DNA of 64,000 nt from CALCZU01 sp964396165 (GTDB lineage: Bacteria > Bdellovibrionota > FAC87 > UBA2466): contig CAYNEF010000013.1 of assembly GCA_964396165.1 (NCBI GenBank), forward strand, positions 1 to 64,000, in the 5' to 3' direction. This document shows positions 9,386 through 18,380 of the stretch, in pieces (within the stretch, counting starts at the first letter, position 1; every line of letters begins with the position of its first letter). A program made the translations under genes and the position numbers. The notes under the pieces were generated by a model, which was given only the letters and a program-made list of their open reading frames with translations, was not told the DNA's origin and did no database searches.

Positions 9386-9772
9386 CTATTCTTCTACCGT
9401 AATCGAAAGAGTTTTGTAGTTATTTTTTGCATCGTAAACGCGAACTGCGGAGATGCCCGCCGATCCTATCGCTTGGAACTCGATAGAGTCTTCCGTTTTT
9501 GTATAATCCAACAAGTTTCCTTGCCCTTGATACATTTTAAACGTGTAGGGTTTTGTTCCACCCGCAGCCTTAAAAGTTGCCTTCTCGTTTATCTTGATTG
9601 TAGGCGTATCAGAACTGAGTGTGAGAGTTACGGGACTGTCTTGAGTTGTTTTAGTGTTAGGAGTTGCGCATGTTCCGATGCCGGCGACACAGACATTTTC
9701 CTTGCCGCACCTTGTTAAGATGATTGTGGTTAGTAGTAGAAGAGTACAAAAGACTAGTTTCTTTGCGTTCAT
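9386..9772 (-). CDS. Small lipoprotein with a beta-sandwich (Ig/PKD-like) domain
   Basis: A 128-residue lipoprotein precursor. A hydrophobic signal ends at the lipobox LTRC (Cys about residue 22). A short Cys-containing linker follows, then about 85 residues of beta-rich sequence (VTLTLSSDTPTIKINEKATF, then a GGTKPYTFKMYQGQG-like turn and a final ISAVRVYDAKNN strand). This resembles bacterial Ig-like or PKD-like folds, though no exact family was identified. A GGAG ribosome binding site precedes the ATG at 9772. It is the first gene of a two-gene unit with the DEDDh exonuclease. Confidence 0.7.
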   Translation of the reverse strand: MNAKKLVFCTLLLLTTIILTRCGKENVCVAGIGTCATPNTKTTQDSPVTLTLSSDTPTIKINEKATFKAAGGTKPYTFKMYQGQGNLLDYTKTEDSIEFQAIGSAGISAVRVYDAKNNYKTLSITVEE

Positions 9773-9823
9773 ATAGGGCTCCTTGATGGGAAAGGGGGAA
9801 CAGGTAAGCAGTATTATTTTAGC

Positions 9824-12800
9824 TTATATTTGCGCGTCAGTGGTAACAGGCTGTTCTAAATTAAAAGACGGGACTTTCGTGTGGGTAGTGACGGTCTTTG
9901 TTTCTTCCGCCTGCGTTCTCCATGGGTACGTGACACGTGGCGGAAAGGCGAGACTGAAATCTTCTTTTTCAAGCGTTAGATTTGGATTGTAAGCAGGATC
10001 GTTTCCAAGCGTGCGTCCCCATCTTTGCATCATGTAATCGCACTCTCGTTGAAAACGGGGAAAGTTTTGCGGAGTTTGATCCGAGCCGCGGCTTGCCGAT
10101 TCAAAATGATAGAGCTGCGAAAACGGCGTCCAGGTGATACGTAATCCCAGTTCGCCGATTCTTAAACACAAATCAATATCGTTAAATGCTACTGCGAGTT
10201 TTGCTTCGTCAAAGCCGCCTACTTTTTCAAAAATAGATTTGCGGGTAAGAAGACAGGCAGCAGTCACTGCACTAAAACACTGGTTCACAATGGTTCTACC
10301 AATAAAGCCATAGGCGAACTGAGGAAAACCTTTGTGCGAGTGGCCTGCTACTCCATGCGAGTAGCCTTCGACTTGTCCAATTCCTAAAATAACGCCACCG
10401 TGTTGCAAACTTCCATCCGGATAATAAAGTTTTGCTCCCACAGCGCCCGTGTTTTGCTGGTTTGCAAAGCGTACAAGTTCAGTCAACCAATCAGCGTGTA
10501 TCACTTTTAAATCATTATTCAAAAATGCGAGAATTTCTCCTCGTGCTGCTTTTGCCCCGAAGTTATTCATTGCAGAGAAATTAAAGGGAGCATTGAAATC
10601 AAGAACACGTACTCTTGCTTCTTGTTTTAAACTGTCAAAATAATCGAGCGTCGATTTTTCTGCACTCTGGTTGTTGATGATAAGAACTTCAAGATTTGGA
10701 TAATCTGTTTCGTGTAGTAGACCGTCGACAATCACTTTTAATAAATCCACTTTGTCGCGCGTACAGATAATGCAACTGACCATTGGTGCAGTCGTAGGCA
10801 AAGCATATTGCACACGGTTGCTGCCGGAAATTCCTTCGGTCACAGTTGCAGGAATACCGATTCTCTCGAAGTGATCGCGGATCGCGCGTCTACCTGCTTC
10901 GTAAGCATATTGTTTTGCTCCCGGGCCGCCGGCTGTGGAACCCGGAATGGCTCTCCAGTGGTAAAGAACGTGGGGAATATGGTGAATTTTTTCTTTTGTG
11001 GTTTTTTCCACNNNNNNNNNNNNNNNNNNNNNNNNNNNNNNNNNNNNNNNNNNNNNNNNNNNNNNNNNNNNNNNNNNNNNNNNNNNNNNNNNNNNNNNNN
11101 NNNNNNNNNNNGTTTTTCCACGTTGCAAAAAGTCTTTGAGTAAATCCGTGTTTTTAAGCATCGCAGGAATCTGCGGTGGTACAAGCCTTAGCGCAGCTTC
11201 CATTTTACTAATCTGCCGCACATGGACAATCGCAATTTGTGGTTTATCAGAAGAGTCTTGAATTTCGATAATCAGGTCTTCGATTTCATCTGTTTGCTTA
11301 ATGAGTGCTTTGTAATTTCGAAAGTCATGAGTATCGAGTGCGATATAAAACGAAATGCCACGTGTTCTGATTTCCAGGCGGGGAGAAAACGTTTTTGAAG
11401 TTTGGTTTAACTTCATATTTATTTTTACCCAACCTCTTTTGGGAAGTTTTCCGCTTTCAGTCACAATTCTCGTGCGGGAAAAACCATCCACTTCACCCAA
11501 ATACACAGGTGTCGCACGAGTGAAGAAAGCTTCTTTAAATGTCAAAAGTCGAGAAAGAATTTTGTAGGGAAATACAAAGCTTGTCTTCAGTGTCTTTTTA
11601 ACAAGGGGGTATTTTTTAAGCAAACGCTCGAGCTTACCCACCAACTTGTATAAGGGCCGGTTTAAAGTCGCCACAAGTTCTTTTTTCTCAAGTTCCAATT
11701 GAACAGACTGGTTGCGCAGTTGGAATTCTCGCTTGGCGTCTCTCGGGAAATAATTTTCTTTAAAGGGTGTCAAACATTGTTGTGTAATCACGTCTTGAAA
11801 TTTATCTTTGGAATTTTCGAGCGTGACGAGAGATTGGAATTCTGACTCACGTAAAACATCTGCTTCGAATGCAGGAGAAATTAAAAGATCTTTGCAAAGG
11901 GTTTCGTATAACTCCTTTAAAGAGCGATAGGAGTTAGTTGCAGCAAAAAGCTCAAAATCGCTTTTTAAGGAAAAGATATTTCTAAAGACGAACCAGGATT
12001 TGGGCATGGGGCTTTCCAGCTTCCATTCCAAATCGAATAACTCGAAATTGCGTGGGATGGAAAACTGCGTGTAGTTCGACTCGTGTTCTGAAGCGTTGAT
12101 GATGACAGCATCGAGCGCCTGGCCTTGAATCGTGGAAGTTTCACCCGGGATTTCCCAGTGGTTTAAAGACCAGGAAATAAATTCTTTAAGCAACCGATAA
12201 GCCGATTCATTTTTTGAGTAATACGAAAGATTGGCCCAGATGTTTCTCAGCTTTTTACCTTTAGAAAGCGAAGAAGCGGGAATGGCTTTCCATAAGACTG
12301 TGAAAGTATCACCCTGAAATACACACTCTTCGCTCGAAGTAGGGTTCAGTGGTTTTTTTTGTACTTCTATATTTCCCGTGGGATTTAAGAGAAAAATTGT
12401 TTTGGACGGCACTTTACGTTTGTTGGAGAAATACCAGGCAACTTGGCTGAGTTGACTATAGGCCTTTGTCACTTTTAGACGGGTTGCCGAGGGTCCTTTA
12501 GAGGCAACCCATAGATAGGCACTTGCAAACTCTTTCAGCTTTCCCGCTTTTGCGAGAACTGGAAGGGACAACACTTCCGGAAAAAAACGAAAGTAAGGTT
12601 CGGAGTCATTTACAAAAGGTTTTGCAACTGCAATGTCGGTCGCTAGCTCCGGATAATCATCCATGATTTTTTCACTCAATATTGAGGAGGGGGCAATTAG
12701 ATTCGGAAAAACATAAAAATTATCTAAAAGTGAATATCCAAATTGGCTAAGCTGTTTTTTTAATTCGAGAAACGTAAAGAGAGTTTTGTTGCTGTCTAGA

Positions 12801-13147
12801 GAATAGCCGCAAATGCTATCTGCAATCTTTCCCGTATCCTTATCTGGTTCTCCGAGAAAGTGGTTTAGCGAAAGTGGATTCGTATGCAATAGTACCAACA
12901 CGCCTTCTTCTTTCAAAAACGATTGTGTTTTTTGAAGAAGTGCGGGATCAGCCAAAATCAACACATCAGCTTTAGTATCTACTGATTTTGTAGAGAGAAG
13001 TTTGGGAGAGCACTGTTCAAAATTTCCCGCGTTTACTTGTAAATATTCTGCTACTTCCGAAAAGCCGTCGCTTATCAAAAGGACGTGGAGATCCGTAAAG
13101 TCAAAAGGGCGAAATAAGTTTACAGATTCAGCTGTTTGCGTTGCCAT
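9824..13147 (-). CDS. Large multidomain GT2-family glycosyltransferase, interrupted by an assembly gap
   Basis: Read across the gap this is 1107 residues. Residues 1-150 resemble a degenerate SAM-methyltransferase-like domain. Residues 150-600 are unassigned, with a helical segment around 490-540. Residues from about 785 onward form a complete GT2 (GT-A) domain: VSCIICTRDK, the donor-site AFLNNDLKV, and FNDIDLCLRIGE, with a typical C-terminal ending. Just after the gap the HIPHVLYHWR linker appears, which in tandem GT2 proteins ends the first of two catalytic domains. Most of that first domain therefore appears to be missing in the N-run. The frame matches on both sides only if the true gap length leaves remainder 1 on division by 3. 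Likely role: adding two sugars in polysaccharide assembly. Confidence 0.8.
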   Translation of the reverse strand: MATQTAESVNLFRPFDFTDLHVLLISDGFSEVAEYLQVNAGNFEQCSPKLLSTKSVDTKADVLILADPALLQKTQSFLKEEGVLVLLHTNPLSLNHFLGEPDKDTGKIADSICGYSLDSNKTLFTFLELKKQLSQFGYSLLDNFYVFPNLIAPSSILSEKIMDDYPELATDIAVAKPFVNDSEPYFRFFPEVLSLPVLAKAGKLKEFASAYLWVASKGPSATRLKVTKAYSQLSQVAWYFSNKRKVPSKTIFLLNPTGNIEVQKKPLNPTSSEECVFQGDTFTVLWKAIPASSLSKGKKLRNIWANLSYYSKNESAYRLLKEFISWSLNHWEIPGETSTIQGQALDAVIINASEHESNYTQFSIPRNFELFDLEWKLESPMPKSWFVFRNIFSLKSDFELFAATNSYRSLKELYETLCKDLLISPAFEADVLRESEFQSLVTLENSKDKFQDVITQQCLTPFKENYFPRDAKREFQLRNQSVQLELEKKELVATLNRPLYKLVGKLERLLKKYPLVKKTLKTSFVFPYKILSRLLTFKEAFFTRATPVYLGEVDGFSRTRIVTESGKLPKRGWVKINMKLNQTSKTFSPRLEIRTRGISFYIALDTHDFRNYKALIKQTDEIEDLIIEIQDSSDKPQIAIVHVRQISKMEAALRLVPPQIPAMLKNTDLLKDFLQRGKXXXXXXXXXXXXXXXXXXXXXXXXXXXXXXXXXXVEKTTKEKIHHIPHVLYHWRAIPGSTAGGPGAKQYAYEAGRRAIRDHFERIGIPATVTEGISGSNRVQYALPTTAPMVSCIICTRDKVDLLKVIVDGLLHETDYPNLEVLIINNQSAEKSTLDYFDSLKQEARVRVLDFNAPFNFSAMNNFGAKAARGEILAFLNNDLKVIHADWLTELVRFANQQNTGAVGAKLYYPDGSLQHGGVILGIGQVEGYSHGVAGHSHKGFPQFAYGFIGRTIVNQCFSAVTAACLLTRKSIFEKVGGFDEAKLAVAFNDIDLCLRIGELGLRITWTPFSQLYHFESASRGSDQTPQNFPRFQRECDYMMQRWGRTLGNDPAYNPNLTLEKEDFSLAFPPRVTYPWRTQAEETKTVTTHTKVPSFNLEQPVTTDAQI
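11012..11111. other. Assembly gap of 100 N
   Basis: One hundred undetermined bases inside the large glycosyltransferase gene. The round size is the usual placeholder for a gap of unknown length. Both edges carry TTTTTCCAC (left edge 11003-11011, right edge 11113-11121), which could have stopped the assembler. Confidence 0.98.
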
Positions 13148-13258
13148 TAATTTAAAGCAAGATACCGTATTTTAACGCGCCCTCCAACTCCAAAAAAAAC
13201 GAATACATACATGATAAACCCTAGTTATTTCAATAATTTCGGTTATATTTGAAACTCC

Positions 13259-14398
13259 ATGATGGAAAGACGGACTGTTGCCTTGGGTTTTTTGATGCTT
13301 CTTGCGGCATCTTATTTGGATAATGTACGCGGTCCGCTTGTTCCGCTCCTTACCGAAGAGTTCTACATTTCTTACGGAACAACGACTTGGTTTTTGGTGT
13401 TGGGTAATTTGGGAGCTGTAGTTGCGTTGTTTTTGTTGCTCCCGGTGTTGCAGATTTTTTCCATTACCCAAGTCGCCAAATGTCTGTGCTTTTTTTTCGC
13501 GCTTTTGTCAGTGTACCTTTTTCGTGTTCGTGATCTTACCGGATTGTTTATTTTTGCCACACTTTTAGGGAGCATGATTCCCGCTTTCGGAGCGCTTGCG
13601 AATTTGTTTTTGATTCAAGGGACAAGTGAAAAAGATCGTTCGAAGTGGATGTGTGCGTTGCACATGGTGTATGGAGGCGCGTCTTTGCTTGCGCCTCTGG
13701 TTGTTTCCGTTCTGGTTTCTAAGCACTATAGTTGGAATTCTCCGTTTCTTTTTTACCTTCCTTTCATCGCAATTACGTTAGCGGCGCTTTATCTGAAACC
13801 TAAAACGAAAAACGCGGAACATGAGATTGTCGCTGAAAAGCAGGCTATTGGGCTTCCTCGAACGCAATGGTTATCCATTGCGGTTTTTTGTTTTTACGTC
13901 ACTGCCGAAGTGATGGTTTCTGTTTGGATGATTAGTTATCTTAAGGAAGTAAGACAGCTGAGTTTGCAGCAAAGTGCGCCTTACCTAAGCGGGTTCTTTG
14001 TCATGATGACTTTAAGTCGAGGAGTCAGTTTTTTCTCGTTGAATGAGCAGACCGAAAAAAAAATGTTGTTTGGTTGTTTGCTCGTTTCAGCTTTGGGTTT
14101 ATTTGCGGGATACAACGGCATGCTTTTGGGGTTTGTTTTTGCCGGCCTTTTAGGGCCCTTTTTCCCGGTTTTTCTCTCACTTTGTAGCCGAAAGTTTATT
14201 GGGCATTCCAGGTCTTTTACGCTTTGGGTGCTAGCTTCTACGCAGTTTTCGCTGGGAATGCTCAATTTGATACTGGGGAAAGTCAGTGACCGCTTGGGAA
14301 TGGGCACGGCATACAAGATTCCGGTGTTATTACTGGGTTTTTCGCTAGTTTTGCTGAGTATTTTCTTTTTAAAAGAGAAAAAAACGGCCACAGTTTGA
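13259..14398 (+). CDS. Major facilitator superfamily transporter
   Basis: A 379-residue polytopic membrane protein with about 11-12 hydrophobic segments and a central hydrophilic loop (about 180-200, KPKTKNAEHE), the usual 6+6 layout of MFS carriers. The first segment carries SYLDNVRGPLVPLL, resembling the D-x-x-x-G-P motif of drug- or sugar-type MFS proteins. Substrate is unknown. There are two adjacent ATG codons (13259 and 13262); no ribosome binding site is obvious, and TATATT lies nine bases before the first. It is divergent from the large glycosyltransferase gene, with 111 bases between the starts. The stop codon lies inside a hairpin (14388-14404). Confidence 0.82.
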   Translation: MMERRTVALGFLMLLAASYLDNVRGPLVPLLTEEFYISYGTTTWFLVLGNLGAVVALFLLLPVLQIFSITQVAKCLCFFFALLSVYLFRVRDLTGLFIFATLLGSMIPAFGALANLFLIQGTSEKDRSKWMCALHMVYGGASLLAPLVVSVLVSKHYSWNSPFLFYLPFIAITLAALYLKPKTKNAEHEIVAEKQAIGLPRTQWLSIAVFCFYVTAEVMVSVWMISYLKEVRQLSLQQSAPYLSGFFVMMTLSRGVSFFSLNEQTEKKMLFGCLLVSALGLFAGYNGMLLGFVFAGLLGPFFPVFLSLCSRKFIGHSRSFTLWVLASTQFSLGMLNLILGKVSDRLGMGTAYKIPVLLLGFSLVLLSIFFLKEKKTATV

Positions 14399-14404
14399 CT
14401 GTGG
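14382..14404 (-). terminator. Hairpin with minus-strand T-run, probable terminator
   Basis: CCACAGT (14388-14394) and ACTGTGG (14398-14404) form a perfect 7-bp stem with a 3-base loop over the MFS stop codon. On the minus strand the stem is followed by CCG and then a run of seven T, the form of an intrinsic terminator for transcripts coming from the response-regulator side. On the plus strand no T-run follows, though some bidirectional action is possible. Confidence 0.5.
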
Positions 14405-14447
14405 GATACTTTCTTGTATTCTCTTCAAAATTCAAAGTCTTTCAGTT

Positions 14448-14531
14448 GCTCGCATGGCGGAATTGGTAGACGCAAGGGACTTAAAATCCCTCGGTCGCAA
14501 GGCCATCCCAGTTCGATTCTGGGTGCGAGCA
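14448..14531 (+). tRNA. tRNA-Leu(UAA)
   Basis: A complete class II tRNA. The acceptor stem GCTCGCA pairs with TGCGAGC (14524-14530), with discriminator A. The D arm contains AATTGGTAGACGC. The anticodon stem AGGGA/TCCCT encloses the loop CTTAAAA, giving anticodon TAA (leucine). A long variable arm (CGGTCGCAAGGCCAT) and a T arm with the loop GTTCGATTC follow. CCA is not encoded (CTC follows), unlike tRNA-Gly at the window start. Confidence 0.95.
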
Positions 14532-14561
14532 CTCTAAATTAAATAATTTTCAAAATATGCA

Positions 14562-14579
14562 GAGGGATTTTAAGTCCCT
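14562..14579 (-). repeat. 18-bp inverted copy of the tRNA-Leu anticodon arm
   Basis: The 18 bases 14562-14579 are the exact reverse complement of tRNA positions 14475-14492 (anticodon stem and loop). The copy lies 30 bases after the tRNA end. On the minus strand it follows the stop of the response-regulator gene. A short GTCCC/GGGAC hairpin overlaps its right edge. Confidence 0.8.
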
Positions 14580-14591
14580 GCGGGACTGCCA

Positions 14592-14930
14592 TTATTTCTG
14601 TTCGAAAGAGGCGATGAAGGTTTCTAACTCGCTGAAGTCGAAAGGTTTTGAGAAGACTTTTGAGAATTTGCTGGAAGGCTTAACTGTGAGATCGCCTGTG
14701 ATGAGGGCTTTGGGAATTGTGGGACTGAGTTCGCCTGCAACAACTTCCCCGGTTGTGCCCGGAAGGCGGAAATCCAAAAAAATCAAATCGGGCGGGTTTT
14801 GATTGATCGACTGTATTGCCACTTGCGGATCAGTAAAGGTTTCAATTTTAATCGTCGGACTTTCAAAGTTTTCTTTGAAGTTGATACATAAATCCGGCTC
14901 ATCATCGAGATAAACGATTCTAAGCTGCAT
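14592..14930 (-). CDS. Receiver-only response regulator
   Basis: A 112-residue CheY-like single-domain regulator, probably the phosphorelay partner of the upstream histidine kinase. The acidic pocket is seen in YLDDEPD (Asp9, Asp10), the phosphoacceptor is Asp53 in FLDFRLP, and the switch residues are Thr78 in ITGD and Lys95 in SKPFD. No output domain is present. The ATG at 14930 has AGGAG eight bases upstream, preferable to a start 19 codons earlier that would add non-family sequence. Its start lies inside the end of the kinase gene (11-base overlap), implying translational coupling. Confidence 0.88.
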   Translation of the reverse strand: MQLRIVYLDDEPDLCINFKENFESPTIKIETFTDPQVAIQSINQNPPDLIFLDFRLPGTTGEVVAGELSPTIPKALITGDLTVKPSSKFSKVFSKPFDFSELETFIASFEQK

Positions 14931-17529
14931 TTTTGAACTCCTCTGCAACGATAGGAAAGCGAATTTCAAAACAAGTGTGACGCTCATGACTTAAAAGCTC
15001 TATCGTCGCTTTGTGCTCGTCTAAGATTCCTTTGACTATCGAAAGCCCGAGGCCTGTGCCTTCTCCCACTGGTTTTGTAGTAAAGAAAGGTTGAAAAAGT
15101 TTTTTCTGAACACTTTCGGGAACTCCACTGCCTGAATCTCTAATCTGCAATACAACTGCACCACGCTCTTCAAAGATGCTGACGCGAATCCATTTTTCGG
15201 GCAAGTTTTTCACAGCATCTACGCTGTTGTTAATCATGTTAACAAAAATTTGCTCCATTTCCACTTCGTCGCATAGTACTTGTTTGTCTGTGCGGCAATC
15301 TACTGCAATGGGTGTGAAATATTTTTTTGCCTTCGACTCCGTTAAGATTAACGATTCATTTAAAATCGCTCCTAGAGAGTGCAGCTTATGCTCGTTCTTG
15401 TCGGAGCTTCTGGAAAACTTTTTGAGCCCACTGACAATTTTTGCAATTCTATTTGAAGCTTTTTCTATCGTTTCGACTTTTGCTTTCAGTTTATCCGGGT
15501 CATTTGCAAACTTTGGAAGTAAGCGCACGGTTCCAAGGATGATTGTAACTGGATTATTGATTTCGTGTGCAATCCCAGCTGACATCTCGCCCAAGGAAGC
15601 GAGTTTTGCGCTTCGCAAGCTTTTTGTTCTTTCCAAGTCGAATGCTTCTTTTGCCTTAATTTCTTCCGTGATGTCATTGGAAATTCCAATAAGCAAATGA
15701 GGGCTCCCATTTTCTTCATAAATGGGTACTTTTTGTGTAGATAATATCCGTTTACCTTTAGGAGTGGATATTTCCTCTTGAGCAATTTTTAAAATGGAAT
15801 GGCTTTCAAATACTGCCTTGTCTTTTTGCGTAAAGAAATCGGCCTGTTCTTTGGGGAAAAGATCATAGTCTGATTTGCCTACTAATTCAGACTGTTTCAA
15901 TCCGAGTAACTCTTCCCCCGCTTTATTGAACAAGGAAAATCTTAGACCTTTTGTGTAGTCTTTTACGAAAATCATAGAGGGGACATTTTGTAAAACCACA
16001 TCCAATAGTCTCGATACTTCGGCGCCTTTGTGTTCTGCTTCTTTTTCAGCTGTAATATCAAAACGAATGGCTACATAGCGAGATACTTTTTTATCCGATC
16101 CGATCAATGGCGTAATCACCGTTCTTACCCAATAGAGCTCACCATTTTTGCGGCGGTTTTGAATATCCCCAGTCCAAGATTGTCCAGAGGAAATTGTTTT
16201 CCACATTTTAGCAAAAAATTCATTTTTGTGGGTTTTTGAATTTAAAATGCGGTGGTTTTTACCAATAAGTTCTTCTTTTGAATAACCAGAGATTTTGCAG
16301 AAATTATCGTTCACTTCTGTGATTGTTCCCGCTGCATCCGTATATGCAACAATCGCTGTTTCATTTAAAGCTGTTAGAACTTGTTTAAAACCTTCCTCTG
16401 TTTTTCTTGTCTCTGTGATATCTCTGCCAATCGCAAAAAGATCTCCAGTTTGTGTATTCGGCTGACAGTGCCATGAGATCAACCTGTATTCGCCTGATTT
16501 ACATCGGTAGCGGTTTTCAAAGTTTAGAAGGAGAACCCCTTTAGCAAGATTCTCTACCACCTTCATCGTCGCTTCTACATCGTCAGGGTGAATGAAGTTT
16601 AGGAACTTTTCTGAGAGTAATTCTTTTTCAGTATAGCCAAGTATATTTTTAAAACTGGGATTCACTCGCTTAAAATACCCGTCTGTATTGGCAATGCAGA
16701 TAAGATCTAAAGAAGCTGAAAAAATATCATCGATTTGGTTTTTGTTTTGTACTGTTTCAGTGAGATCTGCAAAAGTAACTAGTACCTGTCTTTCAGAGTC
16801 TTTATTCAAGTAAGGGGTAGCATTAACTTGTACCCAGCGGATAGGACGGTCCTGTATATGTACGCCCATCAATGTTCCAACCACTTTTTTTCCAGTTTTT
16901 AGAGCGATGGAAGAAGGGTGTTCTTCACCACGTAGAGGAGTTCCATCAGCTCGTGTTGCTTTCCAAAGCGGATCCATGGAAGTTTTTCCTAGTAACTGAT
17001 CTGCCGTTAGACCCAGAATTTTCAATGCTGATTGGTTATATTGGATGACCTGTCCATGGTTGTTATGCACAACCATACCTTCATTCATTGTTTCAAAAAC
17101 CAAATTTGTTTTACTTTCACGATCATGTATTTCTGTAATATCAGTCACGTTGACAAAAAAACCTCTGACTTTACCTTTTACGATATCGGGAATGTATTTT
17201 GCCAAAGTATGTTTGTAGCCATTATGAACAGGAGATGGAATGTTGCGCTCGAAAGTTTGAGCTTCTCCTTTTAACACTGCTTCAATATAGGGCAAATTAG
17301 CTGCATAAATCGTTGGTCCAAGAAGCTCTTTAATATGTTTTCCTAAAATTTGTTTCGGAGTCTTGCCAAAGAAGTTGGAGTACGCGGAGTTTGCGTGCAG
17401 GTTGATCAAATTTTTGTCCCAATAGCCAATCATACTGGGCAAGTTATCAATTATTTTAGCAAGATCAGCTTGTCTGTTTTTACGAACTACTTTTCGCTTT
17501 TTCGAATTTCTTTTTTTTAACTTCGACAT
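14920..17529 (-). CDS. Soluble multi-PAS sensor histidine kinase
   Basis: An 869-residue kinase with no membrane segment, so it should sense cytoplasmic signals. After a very basic N-terminus (KLKKRNSKKRKVVRKNR) come five PAS-type domains in series; the third and fourth carry clear PAS/PAC signatures (GYFKRVNPSF, GTITEVNDNF). A HisKA domain follows with His655 in HEINNP, then an HATPase domain with the N-box NNSVDAV, DSGSGVP and GTGLGLSIVKG. The chosen start is ATG 17529, preceded by TAAGGG; an ATG six codons upstream lacks a ribosome binding site. The gene overlaps the receiver-only regulator and follows the ECF sigma operon on the same strand by 65 bases. Confidence 0.87.
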   Translation of the reverse strand: MSKLKKRNSKKRKVVRKNRQADLAKIIDNLPSMIGYWDKNLINLHANSAYSNFFGKTPKQILGKHIKELLGPTIYAANLPYIEAVLKGEAQTFERNIPSPVHNGYKHTLAKYIPDIVKGKVRGFFVNVTDITEIHDRESKTNLVFETMNEGMVVHNNHGQVIQYNQSALKILGLTADQLLGKTSMDPLWKATRADGTPLRGEEHPSSIALKTGKKVVGTLMGVHIQDRPIRWVQVNATPYLNKDSERQVLVTFADLTETVQNKNQIDDIFSASLDLICIANTDGYFKRVNPSFKNILGYTEKELLSEKFLNFIHPDDVEATMKVVENLAKGVLLLNFENRYRCKSGEYRLISWHCQPNTQTGDLFAIGRDITETRKTEEGFKQVLTALNETAIVAYTDAAGTITEVNDNFCKISGYSKEELIGKNHRILNSKTHKNEFFAKMWKTISSGQSWTGDIQNRRKNGELYWVRTVITPLIGSDKKVSRYVAIRFDITAEKEAEHKGAEVSRLLDVVLQNVPSMIFVKDYTKGLRFSLFNKAGEELLGLKQSELVGKSDYDLFPKEQADFFTQKDKAVFESHSILKIAQEEISTPKGKRILSTQKVPIYEENGSPHLLIGISNDITEEIKAKEAFDLERTKSLRSAKLASLGEMSAGIAHEINNPVTIILGTVRLLPKFANDPDKLKAKVETIEKASNRIAKIVSGLKKFSRSSDKNEHKLHSLGAILNESLILTESKAKKYFTPIAVDCRTDKQVLCDEVEMEQIFVNMINNSVDAVKNLPEKWIRVSIFEERGAVVLQIRDSGSGVPESVQKKLFQPFFTTKPVGEGTGLGLSIVKGILDEHKATIELLSHERHTCFEIRFPIVAEEFKNAA

Positions 17530-17574
17530 ACCCTTACTTATCGACATGTTAAGTGGGCATCTTGATGGGCAATT

Positions 17575-17582
17575 GGGGGGGG
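17575..17582. repeat. Homopolymeric G8 tract between operons
   Basis: Eight consecutive G residues lie 46-53 bases upstream of the histidine-kinase start and 12 bases after the stop of the STN-like gene. Such tracts can slip during replication. Here it could only alter promoter spacing or the 3' untranslated region, not a reading frame. Confidence 0.6.
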
Positions 17583-17594
17583 ATCTTCACAATT

Positions 17595-18380
17595 TCATTC
17601 GCCAAGAGGCGCAATGGGGACAAAAACCTGGGAAGTAGAGATGGGAATAGCCTGAACATTAGGATCAAAGAAACGCTGCATCGTCATTTCTGTTTGGGGA
17701 TTATGCTTTGCAACAATGTCGGTGCAGGTGCCAGTAAAAATATAGGTGTTGTTTTTATTTTCGGCTTTCATGCCAAACAGCGTCGCCAGATCAGAAATGA
17801 CTGCGTCCATTTCTTTGGGAACGCCTCTGCCGCCTTCGTTAAAACTCCAATCGACAAGTTTGTTCGCACATTCACCGGGGATAAGATAGCTTAAGGATCC
17901 GCCCGTTTGTTGTTTGATTTCTTTTAAAAGATCTCTTAACGGAACGGACTGCGCTTCAATCGATACAATTTTATTTCGAGAATCATTTAAGACTACTTCC
18001 AAATACCCATTCATCGGTTCAGAGAGAGAAGCACGGTAAAACATGGATTTGCCACGCGCGCGTACTTTGCCGTTGAGATGTTCGATTGCTTGTGCAATCG
18101 CCGCTTTGAAAGGAGAACGCAAATCTTCCTGATCCGTCATAATCAAGATGACTTCATTTCCACTGGTGCGTACATCGACACGCTTGCCGCGCATCTCGGG
18201 AAAGGCGCTTAAACTCTGATCCATTTGCTGCATAACGAGTCTTTGTGATCTGAGTAACAACTCAGGCGATCCTTCTTGGATTGCCATCTGCATGGAAGAG
18301 ATAAAATGCGGTTTTGCCGTACCTGCTATTGCAAGAGAAGTAAGGAACACTAAGGGACTGTATTTAAATAATACGTTCAT
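17595..18380 (-). CDS. Exported STN-like protein of an ECF sigma operon
   Basis: A 261-residue exported protein (signal peptide about 1-20). Residues about 145-220 look like an STN (secretin/TonB short N-terminal) module: VSIEAQSVPLRDLLKEIKQQ, then a short beta segment and TYIFTG. The first half (25-140) is unassigned and ends in beta-rich sequence. STN modules normally occur in secretins and TonB-linked transducers, where they signal to anti-sigma factors. Here the module stands alone as a small periplasmic protein, possibly a signal receiver for the membrane anti-sigma factor. The start overlaps the anti-sigma stop by four bases, indicating coupled translation. Confidence 0.65.
   Translation of the reverse strand: MNVLFKYSPLVFLTSLAIAGTAKPHFISSMQMAIQEGSPELLLRSQRLVMQQMDQSLSAFPEMRGKRVDVRTSGNEVILIMTDQEDLRSPFKAAIAQAIEHLNGKVRARGKSMFYRASLSEPMNGYLEVVLNDSRNKIVSIEAQSVPLRDLLKEIKQQTGGSLSYLIPGECANKLVDWSFNEGGRGVPKEMDAVISDLATLFGMKAENKNNTYIFTGTCTDIVAKHNPQTEMTMQRFFDPNVQAIPISTSQVFVPIAPLGE

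Noticed and set aside
14475..14579. tRNA-Leu and its downstream inverted copy as attachment sites of an integrated element
   Set aside because: The copies are inverted, only 69 bases apart, and there is no integrase or foreign gene between or near them.
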